Shown here: in pieces, positions 6,088 to 12,894 of the stretch | How positions within the stretch are numbered: the first letter of the stretch is position 1 | Layout of the letters: the number at the start of each line of letters is the position of its first letter | Source of the DNA: Bradyrhizobium sp. CCBAU 53351 | GTDB lineage: Bacteria; Pseudomonadota; Alphaproteobacteria; Rhizobiales; Xanthobacteraceae | Assembly: GCF_015291745.1 (NCBI RefSeq) | Contig: NZ_CP030059.1 | Location: forward strand, 3,871,501-3,935,500 | Direction of reading: 5' to 3' | Length of the DNA stretch: 64,000 nt | Program-made: the position numbers and the translations under genes | Notes under the pieces: generated by a model | What the model was told of the DNA's origin: nothing | The model's database searches: none | Seen by the model: only the letters and a program-made list of their open reading frames with translations

Positions 6088-6465
6088 TCAGCGCAGCCGG
6101 TTCAAGACCTGGAGCGGGATCCATGATCCCAGCACCATGATGATCGCAATGGCCGCGACGACGACATATTTCAGCGGATTCTGCGACGAGGCGAGCGAAC
6201 CTTCGAGGTGGAGGTAGGGGAGCACGAGGTCCATCGCCATTCCGACGAGGGCTATCGCAACCAGGGCGCCAAAAGCGCAGACAAGGACGTTGACGATCCA
6301 TCCGATCGCCCCGCGCCCGTTCGACCACGCCTCGTAAATCGCGACCGCCAGCATCACCACAACAAAGACCAGCATGAAGCTCATCGAGCCGCCGACGCTC
6401 GACGTCGGGCCGAAGACCTCCAGCAGCAGCATGGCCACCACGGCAAGCAATGTGATCGTCTTCAC
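6088..6465 (-). CDS. multi-pass membrane protein of unknown function
   Basis: 125 residues from GTG 6465 (GAGGGGAGC upstream) with about four transmembrane helices: 2-18, 25-43, 55-77 and 95-112. The upstream extension to 6558 is Cys/Arg-rich and overlaps the small gene at 6476, so I reject it. Only 10 bases separate its start from the stop of that gene, indicating an operon. No family recognised. Confidence 0.7.
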   Translation of the reverse strand: MKTITLLAVVAMLLLEVFGPTSSVGGSMSFMLVFVVVMLAVAIYEAWSNGRGAIGWIVNVLVCAFGALVAIALVGMAMDLVLPYLHLEGSLASSQNPLKYVVVAAIAIIMVLGSWIPLQVLNRLR

Positions 6466-6475
6466 CGCGCTCCCC

Positions 6476-6649
6476 TCATCCGTGCTCCAGCAGCAACACC
6501 GCGGAGCCGACCACGATACAACCAAGGCCGAAGATCGCCGTCGCGATTTCGACAGCATTTTCCAGGCCGAAGAACCTGACGGCGGCGCTCCATGCGGCCG
6601 ACAGGAAAATATCCACGATCGCGCTGAGCAAGGCTTGAAGCATAGCCAT
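6476..6649 (-). CDS. 57-residue membrane protein
   Basis: Begins MAMLQALLSAIVDIFLSAAW and ends in VVGSAVLLLEHG: two hydrophobic helices around an amphipathic middle (RFFGLENAVEIATAIFGLG). It could start at 6649 or two codons later at 6643. It lies directly upstream of the membrane gene at 6465 and was probably missed by length cut-offs. Function unknown. Confidence 0.6.
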   Translation of the reverse strand: MAMLQALLSAIVDIFLSAAWSAAVRFFGLENAVEIATAIFGLGCIVVGSAVLLLEHG

Positions 6650-6784
6650 TGGTCGCGCCGGCGGCGCTGGGGTTCGGCGACGACGGTGGATTAAGTTTCG
6701 TCACAGCCGCCTCCCGTTAGACCAGGGCGATCGCACTTGAACATTCAGCAGAGGTCGTGAGCAGCGCCTCTCCCACACCGCCAA

Positions 6785-6910
6785 TCAGCTTGGCGGCACC
6801 ACGGGCACGCTCGGCCGCCCGGCGATGGCAGGCTTTCTCGTGAGGCTCCGCCTGATCCAGAAAAACAGCTCGACCGCGATATCGAAGATGGCAGTGGCAT
6901 AGAAATCCAT
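6785..6910 (-). CDS. 41-residue small protein
   Basis: Begins MDFYATAIFDIAVELFFWIR: one hydrophobic/aromatic helix, then a basic stretch (RSLTRKP) and a Pro/Val tail. Its ATG overlaps the stop of the upstream gene as TGATG, the usual sign of translational coupling. No family recognised. Confidence 0.6.
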   Translation of the reverse strand: MDFYATAIFDIAVELFFWIRRSLTRKPAIAGRPSVPVVPPS

Positions 6911-7044
6911 CACGACCTCTTCAGCGCGATCGCGCCGGCGCAGCCGCCGACCGCCAGGAGAACGAAGAGCGGTGCGCTGAGATACCCGCCGCGCACAGCC
7001 TGCAGGCTGGCGAGAACAAGCAAGGCGATGATGGCGTATCGCAT
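6910..7044 (-). CDS. 44-residue two-helix membrane protein
   Basis: Begins MRYAIIALLVLASLQAVRGG and continues YLSAPLFVLLAVGGCAGAIA before a KRS end: two membrane helices joined by a Gly-rich turn. AAAGGAG lies six bases upstream of the ATG, an excellent ribosome-binding site. An 18-bp palindrome sits about 46 bases upstream. Coupled to the gene at 6910. Confidence 0.65.
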   Translation of the reverse strand: MRYAIIALLVLASLQAVRGGYLSAPLFVLLAVGGCAGAIALKRS

Positions 7045-7089
7045 GACACACTCCTTTCGTCGGAGCGTGCCGATATCGGCGCGCCTGCG

Positions 7090-7107
7090 CCGTGATGGGC
7101 ATCACGG
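7090..7107. promoter_or_regulatory. operator-like palindrome
   Basis: CCGTGATG-GG-CATCACGG, perfect 8-bp arms, lying between the divergent ends of the small operon (start 7044) and the gene ending at 7155. Confidence 0.5.
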
Positions 7108-7154
7108 TTGTCCGAGCAACGCGTTGAAGTCCGCAACCTTCGAAGTCACAGCCC

Positions 7155-7379
7155 CTACGGAATGTCGCCGGTCTTCCGGCTGCTCCCAATCGAGACCGGC
7201 TTGTTCAGGAAATACTCGCGGTTGCCGGTCGCGGCTTCCGCATATTGGTCGATCGCCACGATGATCGCCTGGACGTGAGCATAGCACCACCCTTCCCGCG
7301 TCGCCCTGCGGCGCACGTCCTCGAGCGCGATCAGGAACGGCGACAGCTCTCTCTCGTCGTCGAACCATCGTCTGCTCAC
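7155..7379 (-). CDS. small protein of unknown function
   Basis: 74 residues from a GTG start with GGGAGG five bases upstream. The start overlaps the stop of the preceding gene (GTGA), so the two are translationally coupled. The sequence is a mixed helical domain (FDDERELSPFLIALEDVRRRATREGWCYAHVQAIIVAIDQYAEAATG split by one Cys) ending in a Ser/Lys tail. I recognise no family. Confidence 0.75.
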   Translation of the reverse strand: MSRRWFDDERELSPFLIALEDVRRRATREGWCYAHVQAIIVAIDQYAEAATGNREYFLNKPVSIGSSRKTGDIP

Positions 7380-7609
7380 CACGTCCTCCCGCCGAGCACC
7401 CTGCCCTTGGCCGAGCGCGGCTCTGCCGCCTTCAGCGCGTCGCGCTCGGCGCAAAGAGTCTCGACCTTCGCCTCCATTCGCGACAGCAGCGCTTCAGCCG
7501 AGGCCGTGCCGATGCCGGCTCGCTGAAGCTGAAGGATCTCCTTCCTCTGCCTGCCCAGCTGGATACGCATCCGTTCGATCTCCCGCCTGAGATAGTCCAG
7601 GTCCGGCAT
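7376..7609 (-). CDS. small coiled-coil protein
   Basis: 77 residues, almost wholly coiled coil (LDYLRREIERMRIQLGRQRKEIL through MEAKVETLCAERDALKAA) with a break at GIGTASAEA. It is the first gene of a two-gene unit with 7155-7379 and is divergent from the DUF3072 gene at 7707. The LexA box at 7645 lies 36 bases from its start. Function unknown. Confidence 0.75.
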   Translation of the reverse strand: MPDLDYLRREIERMRIQLGRQRKEILQLQRAGIGTASAEALLSRMEAKVETLCAERDALKAAEPRSAKGRVLGGRTW

Positions 7610-7644
7610 TGTTCCGCCTCGCGAATTTTGACTTTGGCTGATGA

Positions 7645-7659
7645 GAACAAAAACGGAAC
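7645..7659. promoter_or_regulatory. LexA (SOS) box in divergent promoter region
   Basis: GAAC (7645-7648), seven bases, GAAC (7656-7659). Its second half-site is also the GGAAC -35 element of the EcfG-type promoter at 7655-7679. It could affect both the gene starting at 7609 (-) and that at 7707 (+). Confidence 0.5.
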
Positions 7660-7679
7660 GAGAAGTCGAGTCCGACGTT
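7655..7679 (+). promoter_or_regulatory. EcfG-type promoter of the DUF3072 gene
   Basis: GGAAC (7655-7659), 16 bases, CGTT (7676-7679), exact consensus. The transcript start would be near 7687, leaving a 20-base leader with AAAAGGAG before the ATG at 7707. Confidence 0.65.
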
Positions 7680-7706
7680 GTACGGAGACGGAAAAGGAGA
7701 CGAGCA

Positions 7707-7898
7707 ATGGCCGAAAATACCCAGAAGGACCCGAAGGACTGGGTTTCCGGGGATGATCCGATGACCGGCGCCCAGGAATCCTACCTAAAGACCCTCGCCG
7801 AGCAGGCGCACGAGAGCCCGCCCAAGGACGAGCTGACCAAGGCCGAGGCCTCGGAGCTGATCGACGAGATGCGGCAAAAGGCCGGGCTCGACGAGTGA
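7707..7898 (+). CDS. DUF3072 domain-containing protein
   Basis: 63 residues with the DUF3072 pattern: MTGAQESYLKTLAEQA, then DELTKAEASELIDEMRQK. It is soluble, acidic and of unknown biochemical role. The ATG at 7707 has GGAG eight bases upstream; the longer frame from 7641 runs through the promoter and is rejected. Motif layout places it in the general stress regulon, possibly with LexA input. Confidence 0.8.
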   Translation: MAENTQKDPKDWVSGDDPMTGAQESYLKTLAEQAHESPPKDELTKAEASELIDEMRQKAGLDE

Positions 7899-7956
7899 CG
7901 CCTCCAATTGCGGAAGCCGGGCCTCGTGTGTATGCAAACGAAATTGGGAATCGAAA

Positions 7957-8109
7957 ATGCCTTATTTCGTTTGCGCCCGCGACGGAGCGGGCCAGATCAT
8001 TTTGAAGAGAGACACCAGGGAAGCGGCCGAGAAGAAGGCCGCCGAGCTCCGCGACATGGGCTATTTCGAAGTTGAGATCATTGCCAAGGGTGTCGAGAAG
8101 GCGGCCTGA
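7957..8109 (+). CDS. 50-residue protein of unknown function
   Basis: Begins MPYFVCARDGAGQIILKRDT and ends EIIAKGVEKAA. A beta-hairpin-like start is followed by a helix (REAAEKKAAELRDMGY) and a final strand, a compact alpha/beta miniprotein. GGGAA upstream is a modest ribosome-binding site. It is 58 bases after the DUF3072 gene and may be co-transcribed. Confidence 0.65.
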   Translation: MPYFVCARDGAGQIILKRDTREAAEKKAAELRDMGYFEVEIIAKGVEKAA

Positions 8110-8144
8110 AGGAACCGGCGCGCCGGCGGCCGAGTTGGTCGGGC

Positions 8145-8297
8145 ATGACCAAGGAATCACTCCAGCATCAAGCCGATCGCGCCGAAGCTCTCGCCGCGCA
8201 AACTGCGGATGGCGAAATCAGGGAAGCACTGTTGAAGGCTGCGGCGGAATACCGGGCGCAGCTTGAGAACGGTGACGGCGAAGCCGAGTCGAAGTGA
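8145..8297 (+). CDS. 50-residue helical protein
   Basis: Begins MTKESLQHQADRAEALAAQT, continues as one or two amphipathic helices, and ends in an acidic tail (ENGDGEAESK). The pattern of paired Ala/Arg helices is typical of very small rhizobial cytoplasmic proteins of unknown function. No clear ribosome-binding site. Confidence 0.6.
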   Translation: MTKESLQHQADRAEALAAQTADGEIREALLKAAAEYRAQLENGDGEAESK

Positions 8298-8358
8298 TGC
8301 GTTCGGGTCTCGGCACCGCGCCCCTTTAGGAACAACTCCGACAAACCGGAATTCATTC

Positions 8359-8436
8359 AACAACCGGTGCCGGCATTCTCCCCCTGCATGCCGACACCGA
8401 CAGCCCCGTGGCGCCGCCGCCGCGGGGCCTTCCTTT
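8359..8436 (+). ncRNA. candidate small RNA with C-rich loop
   Basis: A hairpin of 11 pairs with one mismatch (8365-8376 / 8388-8399) exposes TCTCCCCCTGC in its loop, followed by an 11-pair terminator GCCCCGTGGCG (8403-8413) / CGCCGCGGGGC (8418-8428) and CTTCCTTT. GGAAC at 8329-8333 could be a -35 element, but the expected -10 reads AATT. C-rich-loop sRNAs that pair with ribosome-binding sites are known in Rhizobiales; membership is inference. Confidence 0.45.
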
Positions 8437-8447
8437 AGCAGGTCATC

Positions 8448-8543
8448 ATGAGCGACCGCACAGGCAACGAACCTGCACCCCTGGTGCTCTTCGGCATCGC
8501 CATTCTCCCGATCATCGCGGTGCTGGCGTGGTTCGCGTTCTGA
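8448..8543 (+). CDS. 31-residue membrane peptide
   Basis: Begins MSDRTGNEPAPLVLFGIAIL and ends AVLAWFAF: a polar N-terminus and a single membrane helix reaching the C-terminus. AGCAGG lies four bases before the ATG. Its position straight after the candidate sRNA and its size resemble other tiny membrane stress peptides, but no family is assigned. Confidence 0.5.
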   Translation: MSDRTGNEPAPLVLFGIAILPIIAVLAWFAF

Positions 8544-8587
8544 TTATCATCGGCGATGTTTTGAAGCGCAGGGCGCGCATGGCTCTA

Positions 8588-8663
8588 AGCTCGTAGGATG
8601 AGAAGCCCTGTTGCGGGACCAAACATGATGGGTTTCACAAGTGCTCTCCCCATTCTACGAGCT
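8588..8663. repeat. palindromic repeat, copy A
   Basis: AGCTCGTAG (8588-8596) and CTACGAGCT (8655-8663) bound a 76-bp element containing GATGGGTTTC and GTGCTCTCCCCAT. It is a diverged copy of the element at 10487-10580, same orientation, and lies upstream of the tannase-family gene. Confidence 0.75.
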
Positions 8664-8868
8664 GGAAAAATTGCAGCGTCCTTCTGGAACAACGTCTGCA
8701 AGCGGCGTAGTGATCGACTTCATCGGCGAGAGCGAGAGCGATCGAAGGCCTGCGCCGCTGGACTGCACCGCCCGAATGACCCAAGATAGTTTTGGTGTCA
8801 GTGCAGCAGATCGGCCGGCGCGAGTTACGTGCGCCGCAATAAAATTCAGAAAGCGGCAGGGAGCAACG

Positions 8869-10488
8869 ATGCAGCGAAAAAGAAACGTGGCGCTTGATGG
8901 TGCGATGGCTGGCCTGGGTCTGGTGGCGGCCATCATGGTCATTGCGATCTCGCCTGCATGCGCCGACGATTCCGCCAACATACCGCCCGCGCTCAAATGC
9001 GCTGAACTGACCGGCTGGAAGATGCCGGGATCAACGGCAACAGTCACGAAGGCCGAGCTGGTGCCGGAGGCGCCGCCGGGGACGGTGCAGCCGTCGCCGC
9101 CGGCGCCGGCCACCGTATCGGTGGCGCTGCCGCCGAACTGCCGCGCGGATGGCGTGATCGATCAGCGCGTCGGCGTCGAGGGCAAGTCCTACGCGATCGG
9201 CTTTGCCGTTGCCCTGCCCGATCGCTGGAATGGACGGTTTTTGTTTCAGGGCGGCGGCGGTTTGAACGGCTCGATCCGGCCGCCGCTGGGTTACCAGGCG
9301 GCCGGCGAGGTGCCGGCGTTGGCGCGCGGCTTTGCCGTGGTCTCGACCGATAGCGGTCATCAAGGCGCGGTGTTCGATGCCTCGTTCCTGAAGGACCAGG
9401 AAGCCGCGCTCAACTTCGCCAATGCATCCGTCGGCAAGGTGACGATGGCCGCCAAGGCAATCGTCGCGCATTACTATGGCCAGCCCGCAAAACGGTCCTA
9501 TTTCACGGGGTGCTCGACCGGGGGCCGTGAAGGCATGCTGGCGTCGGCGCGCTATCCCGAACAATTCGACGGCATCGTCGCCGGCGCGCCTGCGATGCGC
9601 ACCGGCAACTCGAACATCGGTCTCGCCTGGGCCAACGCTGCCTTCAGCCAGATCGCGCCGAAAGATCCGTCCGGCAAGCCGGAGCCCGCCAAGACGTTTT
9701 CCGCGGCCGAGCGCAAGCTGATCACGAACGCGATTCTCGATGCCTGCGACGCCGAGGACGGCGTCAAGGATGGACTGATCTTCGACGGCAAGGCCTGTCA
9801 ATTCGATCCCGCGGTCCTCACCTGCAACGGCGACAAGACGGATTTCTGCCTAGCGCCGCCGCAGGTCGATGCCTTGAAGAAAGCTTTTGCCGGACCGAAG
9901 AATTCACGAGGCGCGCAGGTCTACCCGCCCTTCCCGTGGGACAGCGGCGTGGCCGCCGAAGGCGTTGCCATTCCCGGCATCCTGACAACAGGCGCGCGCA
10001 GCCCGGTCGGACCGCCGGTTTGGGACAGCATCGACGTCGATCAACTCGAAGACCGGGTCAACGCGAGCGGGTTGGATCGCCTCACCAACACCGCCTACTG
10101 GACCAACCTTTCGAGCTACTTCGGCCATGGCGGCAAGCTGCTGTTTTACCACGGCGTGAGCGATCCCTGGTTCTCGGCGCTCGACACCGTGAATTACTAC
10201 GAGCGCATGGCGGCGGATTCCGGCGGCATGGAATTGGTGCGGGAGAAATCGAGCCGGACCTTCCTGGTGCCCGGCATGGGTCACTGCTCGAGCGGCGCAG
10301 CGCTCGAGCGTTTCGATCTCCTCAGCGCCGTCGTGAACTGGGTGGAAGACGGCAAGGCGCCCGATGCGGTGATCGCGGCGGGACCAGCCTTTCCCGGCCG
10401 CAGCCGGCCGCTTTGCGCCTATCCGCAACATGCGCAATACAAGGGGCAAGGCGATCCGGACAGCGCAGTGAGTTTTGAGTGCAAGTAG
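8869..10488 (+). CDS. tannase/feruloyl esterase family hydrolase
   Basis: 539 residues. A signal peptide (residues 1-32, ending ACADD) exports it; the mature domain is a tannase-fold serine esterase. The family hallmark is intact: Cys215-Ser216 in GCSTGG, Asp432 in GVSDPWF and His472-Cys473 in GMGHC, in which the two cysteines bridge nucleophile and histidine. It would hydrolyse esters of plant phenolic acids or related aromatic esters in the periplasm or outside. The ATG at 8869 has CAGGGAG upstream; the frame is open to 8641 through the repeat and is rejected there. Its TAG overlaps repeat copy B. Confidence 0.9.
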   Translation: MQRKRNVALDGAMAGLGLVAAIMVIAISPACADDSANIPPALKCAELTGWKMPGSTATVTKAELVPEAPPGTVQPSPPAPATVSVALPPNCRADGVIDQRVGVEGKSYAIGFAVALPDRWNGRFLFQGGGGLNGSIRPPLGYQAAGEVPALARGFAVVSTDSGHQGAVFDASFLKDQEAALNFANASVGKVTMAAKAIVAHYYGQPAKRSYFTGCSTGGREGMLASARYPEQFDGIVAGAPAMRTGNSNIGLAWANAAFSQIAPKDPSGKPEPAKTFSAAERKLITNAILDACDAEDGVKDGLIFDGKACQFDPAVLTCNGDKTDFCLAPPQVDALKKAFAGPKNSRGAQVYPPFPWDSGVAAEGVAIPGILTTGARSPVGPPVWDSIDVDQLEDRVNASGLDRLTNTAYWTNLSSYFGHGGKLLFYHGVSDPWFSALDTVNYYERMAADSGGMELVREKSSRTFLVPGMGHCSSGAALERFDLLSAVVNWVEDGKAPDAVIAAGPAFPGRSRPLCAYPQHAQYKGQGDPDSAVSFECK

Positions 10489-10580
10489 CTCGTAGGATGG
10501 GTAGAGCGAAGCGAAACCCATCGAGAGCCTTGTCGCGTGACGAAACAGGATGGGCTTCGCAAGTGCTCTACCCATCCTAG
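10487..10580. repeat. palindromic repeat, copy B
   Basis: Arms TAGGATGGGTAGAGC (10494-10508) / GCTCTACCCATCCTA (10565-10579), with an inner GCGAA-CCCATC / GATGGG-TTCGC pair, giving a cruciform. It overlaps the stop codon of the esterase gene and ends 15 bases before the next gene. Confidence 0.85.
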
Positions 10581-10594
10581 GCAAGGTAGCTCGA

Positions 10595-11254
10595 ATGAAA
10601 TCCGCACTTGTCTTCGGCGCGACCGGCTTCATCGGCTCCCATTTGCTGCGCGACCTGTTGGACAGTCCCGACTATTCGCTAGTTGTCGCGGTGGCCCGCA
10701 AGCCGCTGGCGGTGACCCATCCAAAGCTCACGGTGCTGATGGGCGATCTCGCCTCCCTGCCCGCACTCAAGCCGCAATTGGTTTCGGACGAGATCTTCAT
10801 CGCGCTTGGGACGACGCGCAAGCACACCCCTGACGAGGCCGAGTACTACAAGATCGATCATGATTATCCTTTATTGGCGGCCGAGATCGCCAAGGCGAAC
10901 GGCGCGCGGTCGGTGTTTCTGGTCACGGCCGTCGGCGCCAACGCCGGCTCCGGCGTCTTCTATCTCAGGACTAAGGGCGAGGTGGAGCGGGACATTCTCT
11001 CGCTCGATTTCGAGCACACGCATATTTTCCGCCCGTCGATGATCCTCGGCGCGCACGACGAGGACCGCCCGCGTGAACGCCTCCTCATCGCGATATGGGG
11101 CGCGCTCAATCCGCTGCTCGTTGGCCCGGCCGACTGCTATCGCGGGCTCACCGGAAACGACATCGCGCACGCCATCGCCAAAGCCGCGCGGCATCAAACC
11201 GATAAGGTGCGAATCTATCATTGGAAGGAGATGGCGGCACTGCTTCGAACGTGA
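10595..11254 (+). CDS. NAD(P)-binding atypical SDR (TIP30/HTATIP2-like)
   Basis: 219 residues with an N-terminal dinucleotide-binding motif (FGATGFIGSHLLRDLL, residues 6-21), the conserved TAVGAN strand in place of the SDR serine, and YLRTKGEVE carrying the Tyr-x3-Lys pair. This pattern matches TIP30-like NAD-dependent epimerase-fold proteins whose bacterial substrates are unknown. Start at ATG 10595, just after the repeat. Cytoplasmic. Confidence 0.85.
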   Translation: MKSALVFGATGFIGSHLLRDLLDSPDYSLVVAVARKPLAVTHPKLTVLMGDLASLPALKPQLVSDEIFIALGTTRKHTPDEAEYYKIDHDYPLLAAEIAKANGARSVFLVTAVGANAGSGVFYLRTKGEVERDILSLDFEHTHIFRPSMILGAHDEDRPRERLLIAIWGALNPLLVGPADCYRGLTGNDIAHAIAKAARHQTDKVRIYHWKEMAALLRT

Positions 11255-11388
11255 TGCAGTCCGAACCGCACCGGCACCGCTCACGCACATTTGCCCCCGC
11301 CCCCTGCCCCTCCTCTCCTTTTCCTGCTATTTCCTACACCGCCGTCCGGGCCCAAGACAAAACCCTCCACCCCCAGGGAGCAACAACC

Positions 11389-11841
11389 ATGCGATACCTC
11401 CACACCATGCTGCGCGTGCGCAATCTCGATGTCGCGCTGAAGTTCTATGTCGATGCTTTCGGGCTGAAGGAGGTGCGGCGGATCGAGAACGACAAGGGGC
11501 GGTTCACGCTCGTCTTCCTGTGCTCGTCCGATGATCTCGAGGCGCTGAAGAAGCAGCCGCAGACGCGCGGCGCGCCGCTGGTCGAGCTGACCTGGAATTG
11601 GGACGAAGAGAAGTACGGCGAGGACCGCTTCTTCGGCCATCTCGCCTATGAGGTCGACGACATCTACGCCACGTGCGAGAAGCTGCAGAAGGCCGGCGTC
11701 ACCATCAACCGGCCCCCGCGCGACGGCAACATGGCCTTCGTCCGCTCGCCGGACCTGCACTCGATCGAGCTGTTGCAGAAGGGCGAGCCGAAGCCGCCGC
11801 AGGAGCCGTGGGTCTCGATGCCCAACACCGGCCATTGGTAG
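11389..11841 (+). CDS. VOC-family glyoxalase (lactoylglutathione lyase-like)
   Basis: 150 residues with two vicinal-oxygen-chelate repeats. Metal ligands expected for glyoxalase I are visible: His in YLHTMLRV, Glu in LVELTWNW, His in FFGHLAYEV, Glu in HSIELLQ. It converts the methylglyoxal-glutathione hemithioacetal to lactoylglutathione. A CAGGGAG site nine bases upstream supports ATG 11389. The long linker after the second repeat (KGEPKPPQEP) is common in proteobacterial GloA. Confidence 0.88.
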   Translation: MRYLHTMLRVRNLDVALKFYVDAFGLKEVRRIENDKGRFTLVFLCSSDDLEALKKQPQTRGAPLVELTWNWDEEKYGEDRFFGHLAYEVDDIYATCEKLQKAGVTINRPPRDGNMAFVRSPDLHSIELLQKGEPKPPQEPWVSMPNTGHW

Positions 11842-11852
11842 GCTCGCGGGAA

Positions 11853-11877
11853 GGAACAAGCGCTTAGCCCCGGCGTT
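11853..11877 (+). promoter_or_regulatory. EcfG-type promoter of a 26-residue peptide gene
   Basis: GGAAC (11853-11857), 16 bases, CGTT (11874-11877), exact consensus. A start near 11885 leaves a short leader with GGAGGAGG before the ATG at 11911. Confidence 0.7.
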
Positions 11878-11910
11878 CACTCTCCGACAATGCGATTGGA
11901 GGAGGAATCC

Positions 11911-11991
11911 ATGGGACGCGGAATTCTGCTGTGGCTGCTGGGCGTGCCGATCCCGGTGATCATTCTGTTGTGGCTGTTCTTCGGCCGCTGA
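11911..11991 (+). CDS. 26-residue membrane peptide
   Basis: Begins MGRGILLWLLGVPIPVIILL and ends WLFFGR: a single hydrophobic helix with a Pro kink and positively charged ends. A strong GGAGGAGG site sits five bases upstream, an exact EcfG-type promoter precedes it and a terminator follows, so the whole transcription unit is defined by sequence. Peptides of this kind recur in Rhizobiales; the function is unknown, perhaps membrane stress adaptation. Confidence 0.75.
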   Translation: MGRGILLWLLGVPIPVIILLWLFFGR

Positions 11992-12014
11992 GCCACCGGT
12001 TCGACTTTGCAATG

Positions 12015-12041
12015 AAAGCTCCGCCGCGTGCGGAGCTTTTT
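12015..12041 (+). terminator. intrinsic terminator
   Basis: AAAGCTCCGC (12015-12024) / GCGGAGCTTT (12030-12039), loop CGCGT, then T residues. Closes the peptide gene unit. Confidence 0.88.
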
Positions 12042-12129
12042 GCATGAGAGGCGCGCGGCAATCGCGCGTCGCGCGCTTCAGGAAATTCCGCTATCACCCG
12101 CAAGCGAGAACGCCGCGGGAGACGCTTTC

Positions 12130-12768
12130 ATGCCTGACACCAAGCTGACAATCTGGGGCCGCGCCAATTCGGTCAACGTGCAGAAAGTGCTGTGGTGCCT
12201 CACCGAACTCGGCCGCGCTTACGAGCGCATCGACGCCGGCATGAGTTATGGCAGGACGCGCGAGGCCGAGTATCTCGCCATGAACCCCAATGCGCGGATC
12301 CCGACGCTGGTCGAGGGCGACTTCGTGCTGTGGGAGTCCAATTCGATCATGCGCTATCTCTGCCTCGCGCATGGAGGCGGCACGCCGCTCTATCCCGAAG
12401 CGCCGAAGCAGCGCGCCTCGGTCGACCGCTGGCTCGACTGGACGCTGTCGACCGTGCAGCCGGTCGACCGCCCGGTGTTCTGGGGCATCGTGCGCACGGC
12501 GCCCGCCGAGCGCGACATGATCCAGGTGCAGCGCGATGCCGATGCCGCCGCCGAGGTCTGGGCGATCGCCGACCGCCTGCTCTCCTCGCGCCGGTTCATG
12601 GAAGGCGAGGCGTTCACGCTGGCCGACATCGCACTCGGCTCCTATGCGCGGCGCTGGCTCGGCGTCGAGGGCATCTCCCGGCCGGCGCAGCCGCACCTGA
12701 CGCGCTGGCTCGCCGAGCTCGGCAAACGGCCCGGATTTGCACAACATGTCGCACCGCCGATGTCGTGA
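12130..12768 (+). CDS. glutathione S-transferase family protein
   Basis: 212 residues: an N-terminal thioredoxin-like domain (TIWGRANSVNVQKVLWCLTEL, with the Ser/Asn active region near 10-14, and the cis-Pro motif ARIPTL near 58 followed by ESNSIMRYL) and an all-helical C-terminal domain. It binds glutathione and probably conjugates or reduces electrophiles. ATG 12130 (MPDTKLTIW) is chosen over the longer frame. The substrate cannot be told from sequence. Confidence 0.92.
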   Translation: MPDTKLTIWGRANSVNVQKVLWCLTELGRAYERIDAGMSYGRTREAEYLAMNPNARIPTLVEGDFVLWESNSIMRYLCLAHGGGTPLYPEAPKQRASVDRWLDWTLSTVQPVDRPVFWGIVRTAPAERDMIQVQRDADAAAEVWAIADRLLSSRRFMEGEAFTLADIALGSYARRWLGVEGISRPAQPHLTRWLAELGKRPGFAQHVAPPMS

Positions 12769-12854
12769 GCCGGCGGCGCGGCGTAAGCCGCTGTGACAAT
12801 GCGATGAATCCGCATTTCGACGCGAGCGAGGAGCGTCAACCCGGCACTTGACGG

Positions 12855-12884
12855 CTACTGTGCATGGGGTTGTTTTCGCGTTTT
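12855..12884 (-). repeat. 30-bp dispersed repeat, copy 1
   Basis: Reverse complement of 35184-35213, identical over 30 bases (AAAACGCGAAAACAACCCCA and the ten bases after it). Confidence 0.9.
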
Positions 12885-12894
12885 CGTTTTTGGC

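Noticed and set aside
7329..7354. Another EcfG-like motif (GGAAC-N16-CGTC)
   Set aside because: One mismatch, on the strand opposite the gene containing it and with no gene start downstream.
7155..7609. Toxin-antitoxin pair (overlapping small genes)
   Set aside because: Coupling and size fit, but no known toxin or antitoxin motif is visible; reported only as coupled small genes.
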